In this document: piece by piece, positions 23,040 to 34,649 of the stretch
Layout of the letters: each line of letters starts with the position of its first letter
Position numbering within the stretch: the first letter of the stretch is position 1
NCBI GenBank assembly: GCA_021234155.1
Contig: JAJEKV010000024.1
Location: forward strand, 16,641,030-16,705,029
Direction of reading: 5' to 3'
Origin: Isoetes taiwanensis
Taxonomy: Eukaryota; Streptophyta; Lycopodiopsida; Isoetales; Isoetaceae
DNA: 64,000 bases
Notes under the pieces: model-generated
The model's database searches: none
Seen by the model: only the letters and a program-made list of their open reading frames with translations
What the model was told of the DNA's origin: nothing
Translations under genes and position numbers: made by a program

Positions 23040-23708
23040 AAAAATACAAATATATATCATGGAGAAAAAATATATGTACATGTATCAGGTAAGTGCCCGA
23101 GGACTGAGCTGATCTCGGCGATCCATGATCTCTTGGAAGTATGATCCCAACCTTCGTACCGAGCTCATGCTTAGCATCTCATGCAGGGGCTGGCCAGGAC
23201 GGACCAGCTCAGCGTAGCATATCCGAATGTCATCATATGCCGGACAACTCTGAAGCGTGTGGCATTCGTCTTCCACAGCTCCAACCTGGCAGCGTTGAAG
23301 GAGAAATTTTGAGGAGAGGAAAATTACGTGAAGATTTTTTTGGCGGCCGCGAGGTGACCCGACGACGCTGCCCGCTAGGTCAGGTGGCCACTGCAAAAAA
23401 AAATTCAAGTGAATTTTTTTGTCCCGAAAATTCTCCAATGAAAAAAAATGGGCTTGAACTTTTCTGGAGGTTTTCTTATTCCAGTACATTTCTGACACTT
23501 CTTCATTGGCAGTGCCACTTAGCAAGAGATGGCTGATGAGGTGGAGATCAGGTGCAAATTAGGTGGAGATTTTTGTTTGAAAGCAACTGTTGTTTCGAGA
23601 TAAAAACTTTTAGATTTCAAGATCCTTTTTATTCTCTTTTCCAACAGAGTTTCATGGGATTATAAATAGACCTTCAAAGCATGATCATTAAGCAATGAAC
23701 CCCTTTTT
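23040..23708. repeat. M block, copy A, isolated between E1 and E2
   Basis: Nearly identical to 33985-34649. It is the only part of the ancestral unit left between the two insertions. Confidence 0.9.
23085..23290 (-). pseudogene. LINE-type ORF2 C-terminal zinc-finger fragment (copy A)
   Basis: The frame reads AVEDECHTLQSCPAYDDIR, then YAELVRPGQPLHEMLS and a helix ending RRDQLSPRALT. This resembles the Cys/His tail after the reverse transcriptase of plant LINEs. The first Cys pair is lost or degraded (RCQVG). No RT motif is found upstream. The family call is from memory of the pattern. Confidence 0.45.
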
Positions 23709-23840
23709 GGGTTGCCCCTAAGGGGGCAAACCCTTGTTGATGTGGGTTTATGGCATATTCTAGGTATATACTGGAATATTCCTGGGATATGACGGTGACT
23801 GCTAAAAACCTGTTGTTCCACGTAAATTGGCGGTCACCTG
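23709..23840 (+). repeat. Y end of E2 (outer)
   Basis: Begins GGGTTGCCCCTAAGGGGGCA and shares about 130 bp with the other two Y arms, up to a TGGCGGTCA word. Confidence 0.8.
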
Positions 23841-25419
23841 CGTTCACGATCGCCGATATTTGGACCTGGTAACTGGAAAGGCAGGCCGAAGCTCCAATCT
23901 TGCATTCCTTATTTCTGTGTGTGCCGCAGGCTGACCTTTGTTAGAAGTGATAATGGACTTTGCAAGGAGATGACTGTGGTGTTGCCGTCAGCACTTGCAG
24001 ATTTTGAACAGTAGATTTGTGGTTATTCTGCTTCTACGAAACACCAGAGGAAGCAGACGAATCCTTAATATAGCAATGGAAGTGAACATATATCCTCATG
24101 GAATAGCCAGGTAATCAGTTAAAAACCCCGTCCTTTAAACATGCTTCTTATGCATACCATAATTTTAAATGTGCACTACAAGCCTTCAATTCCTTAATGC
24201 ACATAGACACATTTGGTACACGTCAATTAGACAAGAAGGCTTGGCTCGGAGTGTGGAAGATAACAGGACCATGTAGAGTCTGCATAGGACCATGTTTTGA
24301 TATGCATAGATAATGTATTCTAATATCTAATATTTCATTTCTATGTCAGCATCTGGAATGGACTCCCAAAACCAATCTGGGTTCTTCAGTCATTTTGAAT
24401 CTACCTTGTTTTTGTGCTACCCTTTCAAGCCTAGATCATGTATTTTGCTATCTAATTACCTGCACATCATAGTCTTTTATCCCAGGCTTGTTACTTCTAG
24501 CTGCAAAGGTTTGGCATCAAATTTTTGCATGAGGTGACATGCTCATACGAATTTTTTGATGGCTGCTGACATCATAGGAAAATGCTTTTCGAATAGTAAG
24601 ATGGGATTATAGTTGCCTAGTGAAAGCAAAAGTTGGAGTCAGTCAGCTAGATATTTGTTAATTAAAAGACAAGTTTCAAGACTGGATGACAAAATGAAGG
24701 TTATGGTCAGTGGAACTTTCCACAAGGGCGTTGATTTTTTTGAATAATTCAGTTGCTTTATGGCTATTTTGCCCAAGTCTTTACAGGGGTGTCAATGTTT
24801 AAGGCATATTCGGTTACGTGGTTGTTTTTAAACTTTATCATCATAGGCATTGGAATCTCATATTCTCTTTCTTAGTGCATGCATTTTCTCAAAGCAATTG
24901 GCTATATTAGAGGAGTTAGCATTTATATGTCTAAGCCTCACTATGTCATGGTACTTTTGTAGTGGAGCTGCCAAATTCTTCATGGTCACTAAGACACTAA
25001 CAAATGAATGAGCATGCAAAGATTAGTGAGTTCCAGCCGGAGTTGGTTATCTTTGGTTGCTAAATGGAGACCATGCACTTATGAACAATCTTTATCTAGG
25101 AAAAGACAATGACAGTTAAGCGGGGCAAATCATTATGTTGAAGATGATGTGGCTTCTTTCCCGAATCTGGTCTTAAGCGCTTCAAAGTCTGGAGCAAATG
25201 AATCCAATGTGTTGCAACTTACTCGTTACACTGGAAATAGGAAGGAGGGACCTGCAAACTTCTTGTTATCACAAGACTAGTCACAGAAGCTGCAGCAGGC
25301 AAAGATCATATGTATATTACATTGGTTTTGGTATATATGAACATACTTCCATTATATAATTGGGATTGGTAGTTCAATTTTTGGCAACCCAGTAATCTTT
25401 GTGGTTTGCATTCGGTTGC
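23841..25419. other. E2 cargo, no recognisable gene
   Basis: AT-rich with short frames; no motif recognised. It may include the decayed upstream part of the PPR gene. Confidence 0.4.
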
Positions 25420-26080
25420 ATGATAAATGTGCTAGCCAAGTTCGGGACTTCTGAGAAAATTATGGATCTTAAGATTACAGGGGTTGCTTTTCCTAAAGCA
25501 AGGAATGCACAAAGTTTTCATAATTTATTTGGAACGACATCCTCATCATTACGGTAAATCCTAATCTCTTTTGTGTGAGGACATGAGTTATCGCCACTTA
25601 AAATTTTGTTTCACTTCCTTTCTAAGGCGACATCTTACATCCGTTGACATGCTTCGTGGTCTTACGCACGAGTTTCCCCGACCCTCATGTGTATTATGTA
25701 TGAAAAATGTGGAAACAGGCTACTTTTCAGTAAGTTAAAGAGAGGACTGGCGTGATTGCAGCATATGGTCAGCATGGTTATGGAGAAAAAGCTTCACTGC
25801 CTTTTTCATAGAATCTTGCAAGAAGGCATATGACTAGACCATGTAACTGTTTCTCACCCTTCCTTTTACATGCAGCTACATGGCGCATAGATAGGAGATG
25901 TCACGATTTTAGTTCAATTGCCAAAAATCACACGATGACACGAGTAATATGATTGTGTGGTTGATATGCTTGGATGTTCAGGTTCGTTTATGAGGAGACA
26001 CCTTATTAAGAAAATGCCATTCCAGCCAAAGTCTTCAGCGTGGAGTGACTTGCTTAAGCTGCAAGATTGTCAAGAATGTG
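25420..26080 (+). pseudogene. Pentatricopeptide repeat (PPR) protein fragment
   Basis: PPR proteins bind organelle RNA through stacked 35-residue repeats. Pieces here are MINVLAKFGTSEKI (about 25420), like the ALI-MYAKCG repeat start; GVIAAYGQHGYGEKA (about 25752); and YDCVVDMLGCSGS followed by IKKMPFQPKSSAWSDLLK (25949 to about 26065), the classic end of the PLS-type repeat array before the E domains. Several stops and frame changes lie between them. It is a decayed C-terminal fragment, so the function is lost. Confidence 0.75.
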
Positions 26081-27958
26081 TCTAGATTGCCTACTTCCAT
26101 GCCCCTTGATGTTTCATATAATCAAGAATCACCTGGCAATAGTGCCTTGCACTTTGGTCCTCCCGATGCAGATGGAAATGTTATACTTGGATCCCTTGGG
26201 CAACAATATTGAACAAGCAATTAGAAAATGGCTATCGAGATCATTAAGAAGAGCTCTGCTGGGAATAGTGAACTCTGTACATTTTGTATCATATGGCCAT
26301 TAGACAGTTCTAACCTGGCTCCTTTGGGCTTTCGCATTTGTATGTCTGGTATGTAATACTGCACATTTTGGATTAGTCTGATGTATGGCGGCTCCAGGCT
26401 TATGCAAGTTGCTGATAATGGTCTATGTTCTTGATAGGAAGTCTAATTTTGAATATAGGTATACAGTATTGCAGCAACCCAGTACCTCATATAGTTAATA
26501 ATTAAGTTATACAAGGACCATAATTTTAAAATTTTATTTAATCAATTCTACTGGAAAGGATGCTAGAAGTAGGTCTTCATTAGAGAGTTGGCATGCAACA
26601 ATGGTGAAAAATCTAAAGAATTCACTCTTAGTTGGAGTGTATGGCAGCTTCTTGATTCTTCATTTTCCTACTGGTGGTTTTGCACATTATTTTTCTTAGA
26701 GACTGCAACTCATGTAAGAATGGTTCAGTTCTAATGATCATCAAGTTTCGAGTTAAGGTTGAGCTTGACAAATATCTTAATGCAACAGTAATGAACAAGG
26801 TGGCAAGGGAAACATCCTTGGCACGGGGACTAGCACTTCTTCGTACTTGTAGCAAATGTGTATTCAACATTGCAACTTCAGGTATGGTATTAGCAACATC
26901 AACAGCTTTTTGCATGTCAACTTAAAAAATGTTCCATGTATGATGTTTTTCATATATGTGTAGAGTTGGGAAAAAACTGTTGATATGTGTGGTCTCACCT
27001 GCCTTAAGGGATTTTGTTGTTTTGTCAGATCAGTGTCTTGCGGCATATAGTGTTGGAGTGATGGCATTGTTGCTTCCTCCTCCTGACAAGCATTTGTACA
27101 AGTACAAGGACATCTGAACTGCATTGCTCATATGAACAAGAGGTATGCAATCTTTCATTTGGAAATAACTTTGCGTGCACAGATCTAAATGTCTTTTATT
27201 CTGCAGCATTAGCTAGCAATTATGTATATTTTGGACCTTTTGAAGTCATCCTGCGCCTCACTGTCACATTAGATGTGACAATGAAAGCAGAGGTTGGAAG
27301 CAAACTCATTTTGGGTTGGATGATATTTTAATCTTATATACTTTTGAACAATATTATGTTTATGTTAGGCTTACGTAGAAGCCTTGTCTTATGCAGGTTT
27401 CTTTATGGCGACCAAACGCGGTTCTTTTAAGATGAAATACATGTTAAATTAGAACATGCAAAACTAGGGATTGCGAGGATGGCTTGCTTTGGGAAAGATC
27501 CCAATGCATCCCAGGTCTTACTTTGACACATAATCTGCATTGTCTTCCTTTTGGAAGACATGCTAAAAGTTTTAGAGCCTTTGTTTAAGGTGTCTCTTCT
27601 TTCTGCACTTTCTGTGAGGAGCTGGATAATGTTGACAGGAAACACAACAAGATTATGAGGTTTGCTTAACTCTTATCATCTTACAGTCAATGTAACATCT
27701 AACAATGACAGTCTTTGATATGCAACAGTAAACATATAAAATGTTGTTAAAAATTGTCCCTTTTGCAAGGGGAAAAAAAATCCAACTGCATGAAAACATG
27801 TCAAGCAAGGCTTCTGGTTTAGACGCTTTAAATTAGAAGGCAAAAGATGTATGTTCAGATGGTACTGTGGTTGTAAATGCTAAAAGCATTTGGACATGAT
27901 GTGTGCACGAACTAATTAAGGCAAACTATAAAGTACAAACAGTTCTTTACAACAGTCC
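26081..27958. other. E2 cargo, no recognisable gene
   Basis: Short frames on both strands without family resemblance. Upstream exons of the RPAP2 fragment were looked for here and not found. Confidence 0.4.
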
Positions 27959-28237
27959 ATGCACATTTCCCAGATGCAAACTGCTGCTGAATTACTTATA
28001 CAGAGTGAATATGCAGATATTGTGACAGAAAGAAGTCTCATAAAACATTGTGGTCTTCTTACTTGTAAGAACATGGTTCCACCCGAAAACTCAGAGAAAG
28101 GAAAGTACATGATGTCTCTGCTTAAACACAAGGTTTATGATGTCCAAGAAATCATATTATTTTGTTTTGCAGCATGCAGAAGTTATTGTGCTATGTTGCC
28201 CGACAGGGAGGATATAGAAAATCTCTATGCCACATAA
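27959..28237 (+). pseudogene. RPAP2/RTR1-type CTD phosphatase fragment
   Basis: The 92-residue frame contains SEYADIVTERSLIKHCG, LLTCKN, then KYMMSLLKHKVYD and FCFAAC. This matches the RTR1 zinc-binding domain of RPAP2, which removes phosphate from the RNA polymerase II tail (plant homologue RIMA): a VxERS word, a CX4C pair, KY-x-S...KVYD, and an FC-x3-C pair. All four zinc Cys are present. Plant RPAP2 proteins are several hundred residues long; here the frame ends shortly after the domain. A CATTTCCCAG splice-acceptor-like word precedes ATGCAAACTGC, so this is probably one captured exon rather than a whole gene. Confidence 0.7.
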
Positions 28238-29732
28238 TGTTAAAAAGCTATCTTTACCGCAGGCCTTGTTGTTCCTAGGTACGCAAACGATGTTGAATTT
28301 TGGTCTTTTAGAGACTTTTATTACCACTGGGACGCCTCCCAATGTTTTCTATTAAGGGGAGGAGGATAGTAGGTAAGCATTACGTACTTTGGGAATGCAG
28401 TGTTATACTAATAATACTGTAGCCGGTAAATGCTGGGTTTCTAGATTTGATTCATCATTAAACTATGTCAAATAATTTGGAAGCGAAAATTGTGATTTTA
28501 TATATCTGTGTACTCTTCTTTGTTATTTGTTAATAAGTTATATGTTGTTTGCCATTGCCATCATCTAAAATTCTATCATCCATAGCTCCATCAAGTGTAT
28601 GTCAAGCACCGCAAAATCTATGAATAGTTGTCAAGCAACCATATATCTTGCCGTATATATAATAATGTATAAAATATATATTAACATTAATGGGGGTGTG
28701 ACGCCCAAGCATTTCTTGTAAAAAGAATAACAGAGTGAGGATGGGGAGTTGGAATGTCAATTACTGAAATTATTTTGCGGTGCTTTCTAAAAATTAGTTG
28801 CAATCGTTCTACATTTGAGACATCTCAATCGTTGAAGGATCTAACTAGTTTCTATAATGGGGTTGCTTCCAAGAATTAAGAATGATGCAAGCACTTGCTA
28901 GTTATAGAGAAGTAAGATCAATTTCATATCTTATTTGGTGACTGGATGTGTTGCTAGTTATAGAGAAGTAAGGTTAATTGCATATCTTACTTAGTGACCG
29001 GATGTGTTAAGATCTACATTTAGAAATCATTCTATTTGGAGGACTTGAAGGTATCATGAATTAGCTGAGCTGCACTCATGGCAGTTCTTTCTGTGCTAAG
29101 TTCTATAATATTATATGCAATGCCTTAGCATGGTATGATGTCGGGCACCAAAGCCTTTCCAATTGTTGTCCCATAGTATGGATGCTTTGGTGGCACATTG
29201 CCACACTTGATTGATGAGATTATTACTTGCTTAGGGCTACCATAATTGTTTCGTTAAGAGGCACATACAACATCTAGGTGGGCTCTTTGTTTTGAATGAT
29301 GCAATATTGGTAGACAATTGAAGAGCCATATTGGATGTGTACCTTGACATCCCAAGTCAGCATGCGTAGTTTCAAACTCTGTTTCAATGCTCAAAGGGGC
29401 CATTCGTAAATATTTAACATGTTACTTTGGATTTGTTACTCCATCCTTTTGCATTGGCCTTCTATTACTTCTAGTGCATTTCACTAAGGCATATTTTGGT
29501 TATGAAGCAGACAATCAACTTTTGCACCAGAACTTTTAGATGGATGCACTGTAGACTAAAGTAGCCCCGGCAATAGAAAGATTATGCATAGCAATATGTC
29601 GACATATGCCCTCATCATACATATTGGCCGTGCTAGTTATAGTTTTATTTTCCAATTATCACATATTTACATTCAATAGATGCAACAACACATGGTATTG
29701 GGGCAATCCATAGAGCATGGGCACCCTTTTTT
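28238..29732. other. E2 cargo, mostly unrecognised
   Basis: AT-rich with no recognised gene. It contains a small tandem duplication at 28897-29008. Confidence 0.4.
28897..29008. repeat. Tandem duplication, about 56 bp
   Basis: GCTAGTTATAGAGAAGTAAG starts both copies (28897 and about 28953). Each runs on to a GGATGTGTT word. Confidence 0.85.
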
Positions 29733-29870
29733 GGGTTGCCCCTAGGGGGCAAACCCTCGTTTATGTGGGTTTATGGCATATCCAAGTATATGCCTTAGGC
29801 ATATGCTTAGGATATCTTTGGTAATCTTGAAAACTAAAATTTTGTTGCTGCTAGTAAGTTTGGCGGTCAG
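29733..29870 (+). repeat. Internal Y end within E2
   Basis: Preceded by a T-run like the outer Y ends. It starts GGGTTGCCCCTAGGGGGCA and shares the following about 130 bp with the other arms. Confidence 0.8.
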
Positions 29871-29968
29871 CCCCGCCCGCCCAAACCCCTTCCGGGGACT
29901 CCGGCTTCGGCTATGGCTATCTTTGCTTTCGCCGCATGTTGCTCTTCTTTTTGCTTTGATCCATGTTA

Positions 29969-30139
29969 ATGGCCGGTAGAAGCTACATTGTCCATATGGA
30001 TAAATCTGCGATGCCTTCTCATTTTGATAGCCACGAGCCTTGGTATGCCTCCACTCTCATTCACAGGCTCTGCAAGAATCTCATTCACAGGCATGCAAAA
30101 AACGAGTCTTATATTTTTGGGTTTGTGCAGTATCAATAG
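29969..30139 (+). pseudogene. Subtilisin-like protease N-terminal fragment
   Basis: The frame MAGRSYIVHMDKSAMPSHFD followed by SHEPWYASTL matches the start of the inhibitor I9 propeptide of plant subtilases, secreted serine proteases. Upstream text (LLFALIHVNGR, in another frame) looks like the end of a signal peptide, so a frameshift separates signal and propeptide. The frame stops after 56 residues. No catalytic Asp/His/Ser region is present. It is a captured 5' gene end. Confidence 0.65.
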
Positions 30140-30895
30140 GTCTGTTGCTGGCGTGATTGTCTTGCCATTGGGAACTTAGTTTGCATTGCGGGGGTGTCTT
30201 TGAAATCCTTGAGATCGAAATTGCTATTGCGAATCTTTGTAGTATGTGGAGAGGCGCGACTAGAGCTTGCACGACCTACTTTTTCCCACAAAGGAAATAA
30301 AAGATACAATCTTCATGGTCATGGTGCGGCTGCTTTACTCCATTTCCTCAGTGATTTAAATGAAACACTATAGCTATGCTGGATGCTATGGTATCTAGAG
30401 CTTACATGCTTCTAGTCTGCTGGACAAAATATGCTTTCTTCTTGGAAGTATTTACAGAGCACACCGAAGAATAGGACCCTCAAATTCTCCATCATTCTGT
30501 TTATTCCATCTGTTGCCCTTTCTACTTTCAAATGCTATCATAAGCAAGGTGAACGTTTTTTGCATAGGACATCATCTTGTTGGAGTGATGTCTGGGACCT
30601 TTGGGTTTTAGTTTTTCTTGCAAGGTTTGGAGTTAGGCTATCCATCAATGTTTTATTACTCTACAAAACCTGCTCCTTAGATGTTTGAAGCCCTCTTTGA
30701 CAAAAAACTGACCAGAGGTCTTCAAGGAGTTCTCTCATTTCTATCCTAAGGAAACATGTATTTCCATTCTCTACTCTATTAGACTTGTCCTTATGCTTCT
30801 GTAATCCTTGTTCCATGACGAGGACTAGAGATTTCTTCAGGTCAATTCTCATAAGTCATGGTATCAAGTATTCTATTGTTTTGAAGTAGCAATTT
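30140..30895. other. E2 cargo, unrecognised
   Basis: No gene recognised. A TGGTATCAAG word near 30859 resembles a copia primer site, but no LTR pair is seen. Confidence 0.35.
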
Positions 30896-30985
30896 TGATT
30901 GATTGTTAAAACAAGACTTTGAAGTACAATTTAAGCCACTTCACCCTCGGGCCATGGAGGGCAACCCTTCGTGCGCAGCACCTTG
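30896..30985 (-). repeat. X end of E2
   Basis: The reverse complement starts CAAGGTGCTGCGCACGAAG and matches E1's X end for about 85 bp. Confidence 0.8.
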
Positions 30986-32504
30986 TTATCTTCTTCTTGA
31001 TGTTATTTAACTCCTAATTTCATCTTTTGTCTTTATTGTTACATTGATTAATCACATGAACCATTTCTACGCAAGTTCAATTGGTTATTAGTCTCAATCA
31101 AGAAGAAAATGCACCCTCTTCTTGTGATGTTTGCGCTCACGTTTTCATCCTTTGTTGTTACCTTAGATGATTTTAACATGTTGAATTGTTTTAAGCCACC
31201 AACGCATGCGTGGCCAATGAAAGCAACAATGAGATAAATAGTCGTCGAAAAGGAAACTAAATTATTTTACACATGTTGAATTGTTTTGAGCCACCCACAC
31301 ATATGTGGCCAATTAAAGCAACAATCTGATAAATAGTCATGGAAAAGGAAACTAAATTGTCTAAAGCCTACCTATGGGTCAAACTAAATTGTCGAAAAGG
31401 AAACTAAACTTGAGGTGTTCAAACTTGAGGCGAACAGAGATATGCAATCAAAACAAAACAGAGGCGTTCAAAACAGAGGTTCCCAAACCACTTGCCGGCA
31501 GGGATCTGCTTAAGCGAGGGGGATCTACTAGAACCTTTGATCAAACAAGGGGATTGATTTCTGGAGCTTTCGGATACAGTAGCAACAGAGCTACAACATG
31601 AATCGTTGTCACAAGAGGGAGGCTGCACTTAGTATGAGCTGCAGATAAAACAGAGGCGCCCAAATAGAGTCGTCGCAAATTGGAATCTCCCACGATTATG
31701 GCATATTCCAGAGATTATCGTAATAATCACTTGAATATTCTTTATACAACAGTTGGATTCAAATAATCTGCAAGGACAAGTGGTTAAGGGGTCATAAATA
31801 GACCTTCAAAGCATGATGATTAAGCAGTGAACCCCCTTTCATCTTATTCTTGATGTTTTTTGTACTTGTAATTTCATCTTTTGTCTTTATTGTTACATTG
31901 ATTAATCACATGAACCATTTCTACACATGTTGAATTGGTCATTGGACTCAATCAAGAAGAAGATGCACCCTTTTCTTGTGATGTTTGCACTAGCATTTTC
32001 ATCCTTTATCGTTACCTTAAATTTTTTTAACATGTTGAATTATTTTGAGCCACCAACGCATGTGTGGCCGATGAAAGCAGCAATGAGATAAACAGTCGTC
32101 GAAAAGGAAACTAAGCCTACCTGTTTTGTTACTGCATGAATACAATGAATACAGTCGACAAATGTTGCCGTTACGAACCTAAAAAAGACACATTTCTTCG
32201 CTTACTATGATGTCAGTTAAATATTGTCAATTATTATATGAAATTAAGTTACCCATTCGGTGCAGTCAAGTCTCTGTAGGGTACGTAACACACCGATTAT
32301 GATTTATCTCTTACATCTTATCTGGCTTATTTGGTAGCAATGTATGTAGCACTATAGTGGCAGTACTTCATTGAGCATCGTGGAAAAAATTATTTAATAT
32401 AAGAAGCACTTTTATGCTAACTTATGCTATGGTGACGGTGATACTTAGTAGGTATAATGAAAGTAGATATATAAAAGCAGTACAAGGATGATATGTTATC
32501 AGAG
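30986..32504. repeat. R block, copy A
   Basis: Matches 34650-36154 and 58409-59913. It holds two diverged versions of a about 400-bp motif containing TTGTCTTTATTGTTACATTG: one with GCGCTCACGTTTTC, one with GCACTAGCATTTTC. The stretch from TCTCCCACGATTATGG through CATAAATAGACC resembles an LTR promoter, but no LTR borders can be fixed. Confidence 0.85.
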
Positions 32505-32683
32505 TTAATGATATTCAACATCAAAACCCTTGATAGTGATCTTCTCCCTGCCATTTCTGGGAACTAAGGTGACATCAAAGCTTTCCCCATCTTTGATTCC
32601 CAAATCCTCAAGAACTTCTCCAATGCCAATCCTAACAGTGGTGTTCGTAGCCATATCCTCTTCCCCTTTCTTCATATGTGGAA
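32505..32683 (-). pseudogene. PPO 3'-end fragment 2
   Basis: About 59 codons of the PPO C-terminus with the original stop region, ending at the shared breakpoint CATATGTGGAA / TCTCCCACG. Confidence 0.88.
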
Positions 32684-33984
32684 TCTCCCACGATTATGGC
32701 ATATTCGGGAAATTATCATAATAATCACTAGAATATTCTTTTTACAGCGGTTGGATTCAAATAACCTGCAAGGGCAAGTGATTAAGGGATCATAAATAGA
32801 CCTTCAAAGCCTGATGATTAAGCAGTGAACCCCCTTTCATCTTATTCTTGATGTTGTTTGTACTTGTAATTTCATCTTTTGTCTTTATTGTTACATTGAT
32901 TAATCACATGAACCATTTCTACACATGTTGAATTGGTCATTGGTCTCAATCAAGAAGAAGATGCACCCTTTTTTTGTGATGTTTGCACTAGCATTTTCAT
33001 CCTTTATCGTTACCTTAAATTTTTTTATATCCAAAGAGGTATACAAGCAAAACATATTTTAGCATTGTGCACATGGCTAGCAATATGTACTGCGGTTCTT
33101 GGTGCTTCAATCTTGCTTTGAATCTTGAAATGCCCATCGCTGGAGCGTCATAATGGCCATTGCTAGACTTCATTATGCCCGTTGAGCCCTTCAAACAAGC
33201 TTGCACAAAAAAAAAGTAAGGTGTTGAAGACGTGCCAAAATTTCGCATTTTTGTACACCACTATTAAAAATAAATCCTTGATTGTTTCGAGTCACCATAT
33301 TAGCCGCTAACAATTATGTCTGAATATGATCGTGCAAGTGATGGATATTATCATTTAGTATTCTCATGTTGCACATGAAGTCCACTTGCTACATTTAGTG
33401 TTCTTTTCAAAATGTGAAAGAACCAAATTGATAAGGCAGAAAGGAAGATTGTATCTTAAATGGAATTTACATTGTTTTTGATCATGTCCAAGCTCTGTTG
33501 TTGTTTGAGACACACAAAAATTTTGCACCAAAAACTTCTTTAAGAAAAGACTTTCAATCTCTCATTAAATTGCACATTCTAAAAGGTCAACAAGGGAAGA
33601 AAGGCATACCAATACCAATTTGCATAGACATCCTAATTATATGGTCATAAGGCTTCCGCTAATTGAAATAACAGTTTTAGATGTACCAAACAAGAGAGTG
33701 ATATAGTTTTTTCTTTCTCCTAATTTTGAAAATAGGATTGTATCTTTTCATTAACTTGAAAGATACAATCCGTAATATTTAAGAAGAATAGAATAGAATA
33801 GAGTTTTTATCGTCCATGGAGACCAATTGGCCTATCGGATCCAAACAGGAGGCGCAGCATGCGTATTACTGTCTAGGTTAACTCCCCCCCCTCCCCCCCC
33901 CTTTCCCCCTCCTCTTACCCGCCCCGAAGGGTTGTTTGGGGGAAAAACCGTGACAAGAATAGGTTTGCTATCAAACTATACAAA
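32684..33984. repeat. L block, copy B
   Basis: The right edge is the empty site for E1. The stem-loop is at 33735-33771. The C-run near 33.88 kb is longer than in copy A. Confidence 0.9.
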
Positions 33985-34649
33985 AAATACAAATATATAT
34001 CATGGAGAAAAAATATATGTACATGTATCAGGTAAGTGCCCGAGGACTGAGCTGATCTCGGCGATCCATGATCTCTTGGAAGTATGATCCCAACCTTCGT
34101 ACCGAGCTCATGCTTAGCATCTCATGCAGGGGCTGGCCAGGTTGGACCAGCTCAGCATAGAGTATCCGAATGTCATCATATGCCGGACAACTCTGAAGCG
34201 TGTGGCATTCGTCTTCCACAGCTCCAACCTGGCAGCGTTGAAGGAGAAATTTTGAGGAGAGGAAAATTACGTGAAGATTTTTTTGGCGGCCGCGAGGTGA
34301 CCCGACGACGCTGCCCGCTAGGTCAGGTGGCCACTGCTAAAAAAAATTCAAGTGAATTTTTTTGTCCCGAAAATTCTCCAATGAAAAAAAATGGGCTTGA
34401 ACTTTTCTGGAGGTTTTCTTATTCCAGTACATTTCTGACACTTCTTCATTGGCAATGCCACTTAGCAAGAGATGGCTGATGAGGTGGAGATCAGTTGCAA
34501 ATTAGTGGAGATTTTTGTTTGAAAGCAACTGTTGTTTCGAGACAAAAATTTTTAGATTCAAGGTCCTTTTTATTCTCTTTTCCAACAGAGTTTCATGGGA
34601 TTATAAATAGACCTTCAAAGCATGATCATTAAGCAATGAACCCCTTTTT
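33985..34649. repeat. M block, copy B
   Basis: An uninterrupted junction with R follows at the T-run; this is the empty site for E2. Confidence 0.9.
34028..34236 (-). pseudogene. LINE-type C-terminal zinc-finger fragment (copy B)
   Basis: Same as copy A with a few changes (MEDECHTLQSCPAYDDIR start). The frame is intact to RRDQLSPRALT. Confidence 0.45.

Larger units (their letters stand above)
23709..30985 (-). mobile_element. Insertion E2: 7.3-kb element with the same X and Y ends, inverted
   Basis: The empty site in sister units (34641-34653 and 58400-58412) reads CCCCTTTTTATCTTC. Here CCCCTTTTT is followed by the Y end GGGTTGCCCC, and TTATCTTC resumes after the X end ...GCAGCACCTTG. The insertion is 7277 bp. 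Read X to Y it lies on the minus strand, opposite to E1. The cargo is PPR, RPAP2 and subtilase fragments plus unrecognised DNA. A second Y end lies inside at 29733. No replication gene is seen. Confidence 0.7.

Noticed and set aside
22910-23840. M block as a foldback transposon with Y terminal inverted repeats
   Set aside because: Sister copies show M continuous with L and R and without Y arms, so the arms belong to E1 and E2.
30859-30868. TGGTATCAAG as a copia primer site
   Set aside because: No matching LTR pair or terminal TG...CA could be found around it.
31374-31601. Recurring about 60-residue frame starting MGQTKLSKR in R blocks (31.4, 35.0, 45.4, 58.8 kb)
   Set aside because: It recurs only because the DNA is duplicated. 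Frames vary by indels, length changes and no family resemblance is seen.
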